From: Pseudomonadota bacterium
GTDB lineage: Bacteria > Pseudomonadota > Gammaproteobacteria > Pseudomonadales > Pseudohongiellaceae
Length of the DNA: 64,000 nucleotides
Reading direction: 5' to 3'
Assembly (NCBI GenBank): GCA_027592275.1
Contig: JAQCKF010000008.1
Span: 61,831-125,830, forward strand
The translations under genes and the position numbers were made by a program. The notes beneath the pieces are model-generated. The model was not told the origin of the DNA, searched no databases, and worked only from the letters and a program-made list of their open reading frames with translations. The stretch's first letter is position 1. The number at the start of each line of letters is the position of its first letter. Positions 19,672-28,925 of this stretch are shown piece after piece.

Positions 19672-19809
19672 ATGAAGTTGAAAACTTATCTCACTCTTCT
19701 GATTGCGATTTCTCTACTTGTTGCGCTATCAATTCTCTTCGTGCCAGGGCTGGCAGAATCTATAGAGGGCTGGATGCTCGGCTTCCTGGCCAGGAATGCG
19801 GCAGCGTAA
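19672..19809 (+). CDS. 45-residue single-pass membrane peptide
   Basis: ATG at 19672 has GAGAGGGAG about ten bases upstream, inside the end of the preceding gene. The peptide MKLKTYLTLL...FLARNAAA has one hydrophobic helix covering residues 5-27 and an amphipathic tail. A longer frame from 19615 overlaps the previous gene and is less likely. Function unknown; coupling suggests it works with the 19134 product. Confidence 0.5.
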   Translation: MKLKTYLTLLIAISLLVALSILFVPGLAESIEGWMLGFLARNAAA

Positions 19810-19816
19810 CTTAAGA

Positions 19817-22078
19817 TTAGAACCTAAACGTGTAACGAAACTTAAGACTCAATTCAGAGAAAGCCGTATCGAATCGATTGTCCTGATCGAAGTCCTGCAT
19901 ATTATGGTTTAGAACGATAAATGCTTCCTGACCCGCGCGCGGAACCCATTGCAGGCGCGTATTGATGCCGATCTCTTCAGAAATATTGTCGTACTGAATC
20001 AGGCTGATCCAATAAAGGTTGGGCGAGAATGCCACTTGGGAGTTCACGCTGCTTAGGCGTGTAGTGAAATCGCCCTGTGGAAGTTCGATGTCATTCCAGT
20101 CGTAGCGCAAAGACATGGAGAAGTTACGTGACTGATTCCAAGTAAAGCTTCCATTGATATTAACGCGCTCGCCATTGAAGAAATCACCCGTACGATAGTT
20201 AACGCCACCGGAAAATTCTCGTTGCCCCGCTGTGTTAAAACCAATCTGCGTCTCACCGAAGTCGTAACTTCCTGGCTGAATAGATATCTCGTTGCCGGTT
20301 TGTCGAAATATGGCGAATGCGTTGAGTACTACTTCTTTGCTTTCGAAACGGTTCAGCGATATCCGATCTCGCGAAGTGGTTTCAAGTTCAAGTAGCCGAT
20401 AGTTAAGTACTTCAGTCTGTAGGCCGCCGTCGATTACTTCGATGCGCTGCATATCGATGCCGCCGAACGCAGTTTGAAAGATGCCGCGCTCGAAGAAGTG
20501 GGTATAGCCAACATCAGCCGTGAGGTCTTCGATGTTGGATCGATTTACAAAGCCCATGGCCGGATTGAAATTATCTTCGACTACCTTGTAGCCGACACGC
20601 GTACGAAATCCTTGGCTGGATGAAAAGGCTATGCCGAAACCATAAGACGCATCGCCACCGCTCAGGCCAGGCGTATCGGACTGCTGAAAGAATACGTTGC
20701 TTTGTAAGCGGCGACCATTGCTGAGCTGATTATTGATGTATTGAAAGTCGACACCAGCAACACTGTTGTCTATGCCGGATGTTGGATCGCCATCGGTATA
20801 GATGAAACCGATGCGCGAGTCATCCAGTACATTGGCAGAGACGCGAGTGATTAATAACTCGGACGCATCCACTCCCGCATTCTCATCCTGCTTGATAGCA
20901 AGGGCGCCGATGTTAAATCTGCCAACACGGCCACTGATACGGCCCCCGTAATTGATATCGACAGGGCTGCCATCTGCTGCTAGGCCGAGCTTGCGGGAGA
21001 AGTATGGTCGTGCGTTCTCGCGACTGCCGCCGGTGGATGCGCTATTACCGCCGGCCATGTTGCTGATGCCGCCGAACTGGAACAGATCTGAGTCGTTATT
21101 AAAAAAGTCTCGCCTCTCGGGAAAGAACAGATTGAAACGGCCGAGATTCACTTGTCTATTATCGACTTCAGCAGCAGAGAAATCGGTATTGATAGTGAGT
21201 GCAGCATTTAGCGAAGGCGTGAGCCGGTAGAAAGCATCTAAGGAGGGCTCATAGTTCTGCTCGCTGCCTGATGGGCTGTATTCGCGTTGACGAATAGCTG
21301 CAAAGCTAGGCACGATGTCGAGACCAACACCTTGATCCATCCCTTCCATGCCGCTCATCTCACCCATGATGGTTGGATTGTAGGAGCGGTCTAGAGAGAC
21401 CCAAGCCATTTCTTCGTTGCGACGACGAATGCCGCGGCCGAAGTTAAACCCTCACGTATCCAAGTTCGGATCGAAGGGCAGGGATTTGAAAGGAATCTCC
21501 ACTTCTGCGATCCAGCTTTTGCCATCGACACTGGTGGCGACTTCCCAATTCGTATTCCAATCTAGTGTAAAACTAGTTGGAGTCGTATAGAGAGCATCAT
21601 GTCGCGCAGCATTGAGGTTTGTTTCGAAACGGAAGCCGGCTCTGCCTTGATTAAACGGGTCGAGAATGATGACCAAGCGATCGTCGAAGGGCATGCCCTG
21701 GCCATGGCGTAGCGTCGGAGCCGCGATCTGATCGGGCTCGCTATCGAACATTCGCGCACCGATATACAGTGCGTCCGAGGTGTAGATTACGTAAAGCTCT
21801 GTGGGCTCCGATGGTGTTGCATGATCTCCCGGGCGATTCTGATGGAAGTCGGTAACAACTTCCGCGTGTCGCCATACTGGATCATCGAGCTTTCCATCTA
21901 AGATAGGTGCTGTATTCACTTTAACCGCTCGCAGGCTCTTCGCCTCTACCTGCTGAACCTCTACCGACTCCTGTGCGCAGACGAAGCCAAAACTAGTTGC
22001 CATAGTAAAAATGATAGAAAAGGAAATTAAAGTTCTTTGTTTGAAAATTGAATTACTTCGCAAAATCGGTAGCCTCAT
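19817..22078 (-). pseudogene. DUF5916 outer-membrane protein with an internal TGA stop
   Basis: From ATG 22078 the frame gives a signal peptide and a CBM9-like domain (ILDGKLDDPVWRHAEVVTDF, YIGARMFDSEPDQI), then a TGA at 21452-21454. The same frame continues past it with GFNFGRGIRRRNEEMAW and on to a C-terminal beta-barrel ending LSLKFRYTFRF at 19817. Where the family has W before G-[FI]-N-F, this gene has TGA, one base from TGG. Read through, the protein has 754 codons, normal for DUF5916. So one G-to-A change splits it, unless it is a sequence error. The 208-residue N-terminal piece and the 530-residue barrel piece are each open. It follows the ankyrin gene by 161 bases on the same strand and may belong to that unit. 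Confidence 0.8.
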
Positions 22079-22239
22079 GCTGCATAGGGTTTAAGACAAA
22101 CAGGGCCTATGATCAGCGGCGGATTCTAGCAATCGACAGAAATGGATATAAGAAGCAGACACACAATGTTTCAAAACAGCTTTATGTGGGTATAGCTAAA
22201 GCAGTGGAATAACTGAACTTACAACGAGTTTGCTCAGAA

Positions 22240-23778
22240 CTATCGTTCCGAGTGAACCGCGCTAAATTCTAACAATACTTCGCTGGCGGTGGGGCCAGAT
22301 ACAGAAACACTAAAGTCGAAGAAGTTCACCCGACTCTCCGCGGCGATAGCTAGATCGAGCGGCGTTTGTCCTCGAGCATTGAGTGCATTCACATCGGCGC
22401 CTCGCTCAGCCAGTTCTCGTACTATGTCCGGAAGTTTTCTGTCTGCTGCATCGTGTAGGGCTGTCGACTTACTAAAGTCACGATGATTCAGATCAACGCC
22501 GTGTTCGACAGCGGCTAGGACTGCGGCTAGCGCAAGCTGCTGTTCGCCAACAGGGTCTGGGTTAGGCTGGACATAATAACGGCTTCGGGTGCTGTCCCCC
22601 CGAATGGCAGCCTGAACGCTACTCTCGAAACCGCTAACTACTTTTGCCGTGTAGGATTCACGATCTTCCCGATTTCTCGGTATGCTCAATCGGCCTTCAT
22701 TGGTCGCAGAGGGGTCTGCCCTACCCTCAACTAGTGCGCGCATAATATCGGCTTCGCGAAAACTGGCTGCTAACCAATAGGGAGTGGCACCAACCATTGG
22801 TCCCTTGAGAGACCAGTCTTCGCTGGCGCGCTGCACAGGGTTAGGTCTGAGGAGTCGGGCTTCAGGATCGGCACCGTGAGCCAGTAGTGCGTTCACAGTT
22901 TCCAAATCGCCACGCAGGATCGCTGCATGCAGAGCGGTGTAGCCAGCGCCAATTGTATTTGCATTGGCTCCGCGCTCGAGCAACAGCTCTGCTAGAGCTG
23001 GGTGACCGCTATGTGTGGCTATAACCAAAGCGCTAGTTTCATTTCCTGCAACGGCTTCGATATCCGCCTCACTGTCGAGTAAGAGGCGAGCCATATCAAC
23101 ATCGCCACTGCGTGCTGCAAACAGCAATGCTGTAAACCCACCAAGTTGTTCCATGACGCCCTGATCGAAGGCGCCGCCATTTGATCCGTCGGCATACATG
23201 AGCCGTGGCCGTAGTTTCGAGCGTGCCTCCAAATCTGCGCCCGCGCTCACAAGTAAGCGCGCTACACCTACGTGTCCTTGAGCGCTAGCCCACATGAGTG
23301 CTGTTTGTTCGCGTGACTGCTCGCTAGCGTTAACATCCGCGCCTGCTCGTATCAACAGCTCAACTCCGCGAGATGTGCCTGCGCGAGCGGCGGTCATGAT
23401 GGCTGTCTCGCCCAATGGCATCGCCACATTCGGATTCGCACCTGCTTCAAGTAGCTGCTCAATTAATTCTGCATTGCCGCTTTTTGCGGCTAAATAAAGG
23501 GGTGAGGCACCTAAACGATTGACGGCGTTGACGTCGGCATCGGCCGCTATGAGCAAGGCGAGTGCTTCGACATTCTCGTTGTACACAGTCCAGTGTATGG
23601 CAGTTGCGCCATCCGCTTGTCGCGAGTCAGGATCGACACCGTCACTTAACAAGGTCTGCATCATAGCGGCGTCTTGATACCTAGCTGCCTCGATCAGAGG
23701 AAGGGATTCGGCACGTGCGGCACTTGTCGCAATAAACGCTGCCAATGTAATCGCTACTATTCTCGTCCCTTTTGTCAT
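22240..23778 (-). CDS. Exported ankyrin-repeat protein
   Basis: ATG at 23778 has GAGGCAG just upstream and gives a signal peptide ending ATSAARA; a GTG at 23802 would overlap the preceding gene by 11 bases and add eight residues. The 512-residue protein carries about ten ankyrin repeats (for example GATAIHWTVYNENVEALALL, GASPLYLAAKSGNAELIEQL, GYTALHAAILRGDLETVNAL) in a long first block, a linker, and one more pair near residue 435-480 (TALHDAADRKLPDIVRELAE). Exported ankyrin proteins are likely periplasmic scaffolds. Its gene directly follows DUF1592 and DUF1552 genes, so it is probably a third component of that set. Confidence 0.9.
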   Translation of the reverse strand: MTKGTRIVAITLAAFIATSAARAESLPLIEAARYQDAAMMQTLLSDGVDPDSRQADGATAIHWTVYNENVEALALLIAADADVNAVNRLGASPLYLAAKSGNAELIEQLLEAGANPNVAMPLGETAIMTAARAGTSRGVELLIRAGADVNASEQSREQTALMWASAQGHVGVARLLVSAGADLEARSKLRPRLMYADGSNGGAFDQGVMEQLGGFTALLFAARSGDVDMARLLLDSEADIEAVAGNETSALVIATHSGHPALAELLLERGANANTIGAGYTALHAAILRGDLETVNALLAHGADPEARLLRPNPVQRASEDWSLKGPMVGATPYWLAASFREADIMRALVEGRADPSATNEGRLSIPRNREDRESYTAKVVSGFESSVQAAIRGDSTRSRYYVQPNPDPVGEQQLALAAVLAAVEHGVDLNHRDFSKSTALHDAADRKLPDIVRELAERGADVNALNARGQTPLDLAIAAESRVNFFDFSVSVSGPTASEVLLEFSAVHSER

Positions 23779-23791
23779 CTTCTGCCTCAAA

Positions 23792-25126
23792 TCACACGTC
23801 ACTCAAAAGATCGAGGTGCCCCGTGCTGTTGGACATTCGATCCATTGGTATGCCCATTCTCTCCAGCATCGTTAGGTGCAGATTGCTGATCGGTGTGCCT
23901 TCGGCATAGCGCAAATGGCGCCCACCTTTCACTGTTCCAGATCCGCCGCCTAGCAGTACCAGTGGCAGGCCGGTATTTTGGTGTCGATTACTGTCTGACA
24001 TTCCTGCGCCATAGAGCATCAGCATATTATCTAGCAGCGAGCCGTTTCCGTCCGGTGTCGCGTCGAGTTTGTCGAGGTAGTAGGCGAACAGGCTAGTATG
24101 AAATTCATTGATTTTCGTAACCTTCTCATACAATGCAGGGTCATCGCGGTGATGTGAGGTTGGGTGGTGCGAATCGGGAACGCCGATCTCGGCGTAGGTG
24201 CGGCCACTTAGTTCTCTCCCTAACATGAATGTTATGACACGGGTCAGATCTGTCTGATATGCCAGCACCTGCATGTCGAACATGAGCTTGGCATGTTCCT
24301 CATAGGTGTTAGGTATGCCTGCTGGCTGTTCTATTTGTGGAAGTTCTCTGTTGTTCTGCGCCTCCGCCATTTGGATGCGCCGTTCAACATCTCTAACGGC
24401 ATCTAAATATTGATCGAGCTTGGCACGGTCGCCAGCTCCAACAGTGCGATTGAGTTCGGAGACGCGTTCGGTAACCGAGTCGAGCAAACTTCGATCTTTG
24501 CGAATGCGTTGCAGACGTACTGCCGGATCGGTTGTGCCGGTGTCTCCGAACAGTCTCTCAAACACTACTCGCGGATTAGTCTCCATTGGCAACGGCGTGT
24601 AGGAGTCTCTCCAGGAGATTGTGCTGGTGTATTGGCAGCTGAAACCGATGTCGCAGGAGCCGAACACATCGCTTTGGTCTAACGCTAATTCCAGTGAGCC
24701 GAGTTGTGTTTGGCGGCCGAGTTCGCGCGCGACTAATTGGTCAAGCGAGACAGACGCCTCGAGATCGGATTCTGTGCGAGCCGGAATTGTGCCGGTGAGG
24801 AAGCGAGTGGAGGCGCTGGCATGCACGCCTGCGTTGCTTGAAGTTCCATTAAGCCCGGTTAACACTAGCATTCTGTCCCGGTAAGCAGCCATTGGCTGCA
24901 AAATTCGGGTCATCTCAAAGCCTGCACCTTCGGTGGCTGGCGTCCAGGATTTCATAGCCATACCGTTGGGTACGTAAACCACGCCGAGCCGCTTTGCCGG
25001 TTGGGCTTCAAGCGCAGATGACGAAGAAAGTGCTGGAATCATACTGTCCAGCAATGGCAGGGCAAGACTCGCGCCTAACCCTCGTAATACGGTACGGCGA
25101 GGCAGGGTCTTTTTGAATATATTCAT
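23792..25126 (-). CDS. DUF1552 protein with Tat signal
   Basis: The 444-residue product begins with a twin-arginine signal (LPRRTVLRGLGASLALPLL). The remainder fits DUF1552: RLGVVYVPNGMAMKSW near the start, LVLTGLNGTSSNAGVHASAS, then PDSHHPTSHHRDDPALYEK and NMLMLYGAGMSDSNRHQNTG. The His/Asp-rich segments look like metal-binding positions, and the family has been compared with sulfatase-like (DUF1501) folds; no activity is established. Its ATG overlaps the stop of the DUF1592 gene (ATGA), which shows coupled translation. The Tat route suggests it folds with a cofactor before export. Confidence 0.93.
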   Translation of the reverse strand: MNIFKKTLPRRTVLRGLGASLALPLLDSMIPALSSSSALEAQPAKRLGVVYVPNGMAMKSWTPATEGAGFEMTRILQPMAAYRDRMLVLTGLNGTSSNAGVHASASTRFLTGTIPARTESDLEASVSLDQLVARELGRQTQLGSLELALDQSDVFGSCDIGFSCQYTSTISWRDSYTPLPMETNPRVVFERLFGDTGTTDPAVRLQRIRKDRSLLDSVTERVSELNRTVGAGDRAKLDQYLDAVRDVERRIQMAEAQNNRELPQIEQPAGIPNTYEEHAKLMFDMQVLAYQTDLTRVITFMLGRELSGRTYAEIGVPDSHHPTSHHRDDPALYEKVTKINEFHTSLFAYYLDKLDATPDGNGSLLDNMLMLYGAGMSDSNRHQNTGLPLVLLGGGSGTVKGGRHLRYAEGTPISNLHLTMLERMGIPMDRMSNSTGHLDLLSDV

Positions 25127-27573
25127 AGCTGTGTTCTCCGCATTTGAAATGGCGTACTTTCAATTACTCCAAGAATAACTGAAGACCAGCGATAATCGTC
25201 TTCAGCCGCTGTGCGTACGATCGCCCGCACCTGGGGCATGTCGTAGTATTCGAGGCTGCGTCCGAGAGCGAACCTCAATAGTTTTTCGGTTATCGTGCCT
25301 ACTAGATCATTCGGTCGCTCTAGCAGGAGATCGCGCAGGCCGTCAGGTCCATCAAAGGTGTTGCCGTCGGGAAGTAGACCAGACGCATCTATCGGTTGGT
25401 CGGCAAACTCGAGCCGCCATTTTCCGATAGCGTCATAATTCTCAAGTGAGAACCCGATAGGGTCCATAGCGGCGTGACAGACACGGCAAGCTGGGTTTTC
25501 TCTATGCTGAGCCATTGCCTCGCGCATGGTGAGCTTCTTGCCTTCACTCTCTTCCACGAGCGCCGGCACATTCGGTGGCGGCTCAGGAGGAGGCCCGCCT
25601 AGTAAATTTTCGAGTACGAATTTGCCTCGCAAGACAGGAGATGTTCGATTCGGATAGGAAGTCACCATCATGATGCTGCCATGGCCTAGTAGTCCGCCAC
25701 GCTCGGAGCCCTCGAGAGTTACCTTACGGTAACGGTTTCCATAGATTCCGGGTATGCCATAGTGCTGCGCGAGCCTCTCGTTGATGAAAGTGTAATCGGC
25801 ACTTAGCAGCTCAAGCAGACTCTTGTCGGAACGGATCTGATCGTCGATGAATAATTCTGTTTCCCGCTGAAACGCTGCGCGCAAGTTCTCATCGAACTCG
25901 GGGAAACTTGCGGGGTCGGGATAGATGCCGTCGAGGTTCCGAAGATATAGCCACTGTCCGACAAAGTTCTTGATGAAGGCATCAGCTCGCGAGTCGGCCA
26001 TCATCCTTTCTACTTGTTGTTGGAGCATGCCGGGTTCGCGTAAGTTGCTGTGCTCGACCAGATCTAATAACTCTTCGTCGGGCAGACTACTCCAGAGGAA
26101 AAACGACAGGCGAGAAGCAAGTTCGGTGTCACTAATAGCATATATGTCTCCGGGCTGGGCATCTGGTGGGTCTTGTTCAATGCGGAATAGGAAGTCAGGA
26201 GAAACTAGAATGCGTTCGAGTGCAAATTGAATGCCTTCTTCGAAACCGCCATCTAGCCTGCCTGCATTATAGAATTCAACCAAGCCTTCAATATCGTTCT
26301 CGCCAATCGGACGGCGATAGGCGCGGCGTGCTAGCGAGCCGAGAATCTCTCTTGCGCACGCAGGTTCTTCGTCTAGGCTTGCCGGGGTGCAAGTGAAGAT
26401 TTGTTGTCGGCTGGGTGTGTTGCCGGGGCCTGCTACTGAGAGCGGTCCTTCTATTTGGATGCTGCCTATTCCCGGATTGATATCGGGCAGTTCAGTAACG
26501 GCCAGATGGTAGCCAAACAATCTGGGTTGTTGTATTCCCTCGTTCTCCCACATCTCGCGAGGAAACGTTGCACCAATGATGCGCGGACCTGCTCGTACCG
26601 GCAGCACTAGTTCAAAGCCTTTGTCGGCGAAGGCCATCATGAATTCTTCCCAGTCATCGCTGCCGCGAATATTTCCTGCGTAGCTGTAAGGTGCGGGCAC
26701 ACCGGGGGCGTCGCCACCGAAGGTTGCGGAGTCGATCAGCTCTCCGTCGAGGCTGATCTGCAATTCGTGACGGGCGTCGTAACCGCGCACGAAATCCACA
26801 TAGTTTGTTTGCAGTTTGACAGTAATTCGATACTCGCCATCAACCGGGAACATGTGTTCGATAGCAGTGCCCCCTCTGGAACCGAAAGGCAGTTCCTCGC
26901 TCAGTCGATCATCCTGAATAAGATTCAGTGGAACCTCGTAGCTCTTAATAGAAGCTCCACGGGGTGTCGCACCTACTGCAAGTTCGGCCACTCTATGTGC
27001 AGCAGAAACATAGCGCTCAACCAATGCCGGAGATAGAGCTAACACATCGGCATTGTTGTCAAAGCCGTATTGATCTGGCGAGTCAGCAGGGATCAAACCA
27101 GCGACATCGATGTTGAGGTCCAGCAGGTCGCGGACTGAGTTTTTATATTCGGTTTGATTGAGTCTGTGAAATGCCTGAGTCCGGCCTGGATTAACTCGCG
27201 CCGCAGCGATTTGATCGAGTTCATTTTCGAGCCAGCTCCGAAAGCCGTCGTAGCTTAGCTTGTCCGGACGCGGATAATTAGGAGGAGGCATCACGCCCAC
27301 CCGAAGTTTGTTAACAACCTTCTCCCATACCTCAGGATTTTCCGCCAAGTTGGAAACATCTTCGGTATCGAGTGTTAGGCCTAGATTACGAAGCTGGGTA
27401 GTCTGCAAACCTTCGTTGGCAGTGGCCACGCTGTTAACGACTCCTTGGTTGTGGCAGATGACGCAGTACTGATCGAGCAATGCACGATTCTGCGAATCGA
27501 CAGTTATAGACTCCGCGGCCCAGGATAAGCTTGTCGCCGCCATGGCTAGGCAGATAATGAGTATTCTTTTCAT
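25123..27573 (-). CDS. DUF1592-family planctomycete-type cytochrome protein
   Basis: The 816-residue product has a signal peptide (1-20), a haem motif CVICH at 37-41 in a planctomycete-type cytochrome c domain, then the ordered set DUF1587 (FHRLNQTEYKNSVRDLLDL), DUF1595, DUF1592 (LASRLSFFLWSSLPDEELL), DUF1588 (CRVCHAAMDPIGFSLENYDA, a second CxxCH) and DUF1585 at the C terminus (LLRFALGRSLEYYDMPQVRA). This is the standard order for the family. It is periplasmic and probably takes part in electron transfer, but the substrate is unknown. It is translationally coupled to DUF1552 (4-base overlap) and lies 26 bases after the VOC gene. A second member is cut at the left edge of the window (1-806). 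Confidence 0.95.
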   Translation of the reverse strand: MKRILIICLAMAATSLSWAAESITVDSQNRALLDQYCVICHNQGVVNSVATANEGLQTTQLRNLGLTLDTEDVSNLAENPEVWEKVVNKLRVGVMPPPNYPRPDKLSYDGFRSWLENELDQIAAARVNPGRTQAFHRLNQTEYKNSVRDLLDLNIDVAGLIPADSPDQYGFDNNADVLALSPALVERYVSAAHRVAELAVGATPRGASIKSYEVPLNLIQDDRLSEELPFGSRGGTAIEHMFPVDGEYRITVKLQTNYVDFVRGYDARHELQISLDGELIDSATFGGDAPGVPAPYSYAGNIRGSDDWEEFMMAFADKGFELVLPVRAGPRIIGATFPREMWENEGIQQPRLFGYHLAVTELPDINPGIGSIQIEGPLSVAGPGNTPSRQQIFTCTPASLDEEPACAREILGSLARRAYRRPIGENDIEGLVEFYNAGRLDGGFEEGIQFALERILVSPDFLFRIEQDPPDAQPGDIYAISDTELASRLSFFLWSSLPDEELLDLVEHSNLREPGMLQQQVERMMADSRADAFIKNFVGQWLYLRNLDGIYPDPASFPEFDENLRAAFQRETELFIDDQIRSDKSLLELLSADYTFINERLAQHYGIPGIYGNRYRKVTLEGSERGGLLGHGSIMMVTSYPNRTSPVLRGKFVLENLLGGPPPEPPPNVPALVEESEGKKLTMREAMAQHRENPACRVCHAAMDPIGFSLENYDAIGKWRLEFADQPIDASGLLPDGNTFDGPDGLRDLLLERPNDLVGTITEKLLRFALGRSLEYYDMPQVRAIVRTAAEDDYRWSSVILGVIESTPFQMRRTQL

Positions 27574-27599
27574 ATCATGTTCCGATCGAAACTGGAGAT

Positions 27600-28679
27600 T
27601 TAGTTGTTGCGCCCGGTTGGGTTCTCAACTGTGCCGCATTCATCGCCGAGATAACCATTTCCACCACAGTAGCTTAGATCTTGGAGCTGGATCAGTATAC
27701 CGTCTGGGTCCGTGAAATATAGCTCCGGCGTGCCCTCGGCTGCACCACCTCGGTCCGATCCGCGCATCGTTACGTAGGCCTGCAATGGCCCATCGGCACC
27801 TGATGCCCCCTCCAACACGGTCAAGCCGTAGCCTTCCAACACTGAGAAAATGCGATCGACATCAAAATCAGCCACCGCCAGTGAGGCGTGGTGTATGCGG
27901 CCAGCTAGGGGAGGCACCGCCGGCATGGCTAGGAACTGCTTGCCGGAGCCAATTCGCATCACCGGCAGAGCACCTTGATAGGTGTCTACTTCCATGCCGA
28001 ATAAGCTCTGATAGAATGCCATGGAGCGCGCCTGATCAGATACAAATAGAGTGAAATGATTGAATTCATGCAGGGTTAGTAGCCCCGAACTGGGGGCGGG
28101 CTCAGGTGTCGCTAGGCAGTCTTCGCCTAGCAAACCGGCACCCCCGCAGTAGCTCGTATCTTGCAATTGCACGACAATGCCATCGCGGTCGCCGAAGTAC
28201 AGCTCCGGTGTGCCACTGGGTGCGCCACCAAATTCCTCTGTGCGCATTCTTACGCGAGACTGCATCGGGCCGGATTCAGTAGTCGCCGCGACGCCGTGTT
28301 CAGCAAGGATTTGCACGGTTCGCTCGTCATCGAAATTTTCAACCGCCAGGCATAGATGAGTGATGCGCGGATTGTCACTAGGCGTCCCGCCGATAGCCAT
28401 GAATTGCGGGCCGTCGCCGACCTGTAGCACGATGGTGTTGCCTTGCCGCGCAGCGATTGGCATGCCGAACAGGCCCTGATACCAAGCAAGCGAAGCGGCC
28501 GGATCGGACACGCTAATCGTCATGTGATTAATCGATTGCACGGGCAGAGGAGGGCTGGAGGTAGTGGCAGCACCGCTGCTGCCGGTCACTGCTAGTGCCG
28601 CGGCTGAACCTAAGAAAGTACGGCGACTAAACTGCTTGGTCTTTATGCCGCTGATCAATCGTTCGACGTCCGCCACCAT
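27600..28679 (-). CDS. Two-domain VOC (glyoxalase-fold) protein with Tat signal
   Basis: The 359-residue product begins with FSRRTFLGSAAALAV, a twin-arginine signal, so it should be exported folded. Two VOC domains follow: residues about 50-175 (INHMTISVSDPAASLAWYQG ... GTPELYFGDRDGIVVQLQD) and about 205-345 (FNHFTLFVSDQARSMAFYQS ... GTPELYFTDPDGILIQLQD). Each keeps the metal-binding His and the E in PELYF, so the metal sites look intact. Exported VOC proteins are unusual; typical ones are cytoplasmic lyases, isomerases or dioxygenases. It is the first gene of the minus-strand unit with DUF1592 and DUF1552, which suggests it works in the same periplasmic process. Confidence 0.9.
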   Translation of the reverse strand: MVADVERLISGIKTKQFSRRTFLGSAAALAVTGSSGAATTSSPPLPVQSINHMTISVSDPAASLAWYQGLFGMPIAARQGNTIVLQVGDGPQFMAIGGTPSDNPRITHLCLAVENFDDERTVQILAEHGVAATTESGPMQSRVRMRTEEFGGAPSGTPELYFGDRDGIVVQLQDTSYCGGAGLLGEDCLATPEPAPSSGLLTLHEFNHFTLFVSDQARSMAFYQSLFGMEVDTYQGALPVMRIGSGKQFLAMPAVPPLAGRIHHASLAVADFDVDRIFSVLEGYGLTVLEGASGADGPLQAYVTMRGSDRGGAAEGTPELYFTDPDGILIQLQDLSYCGGNGYLGDECGTVENPTGRNN

Positions 28680-28795
28680 GGTTTACTCTCCTGAGAATTG
28701 CATCACTCTTATTATTGCGACTTAGCTATAGATGATAAATGTAACGGTTGATTCACCTGCTGCATAGTCGATTTTAGAGCGATTTTGAAATATGT

Positions 28796-28845
28796 TACAA
28801 ATAGAGAGGCCAGTTGTTAAGAATAATGATACAAATTGAGGCCTC
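28796..28845. repeat. Imperfect direct repeat in the divergent promoter region
   Basis: TACAAATAGAGAGGCC (28796-28811) and TACAAATTGAGGCC (28830-28843) lie 34 bases apart, about three helical turns, between the divergent VOC and propeller genes. The second copy runs into the palindrome GAGGCCTC. This looks like a paired binding site for a regulator, but no regulator gene is nearby. Confidence 0.35.
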
Positions 28846-28925
28846 AAGATCACTGGTTTGTGACTTATAACTACGCTCTTACAGAACAGTGGCCAAATAA
28901 TAAAAATTATCGCCTGGAGATCCTA

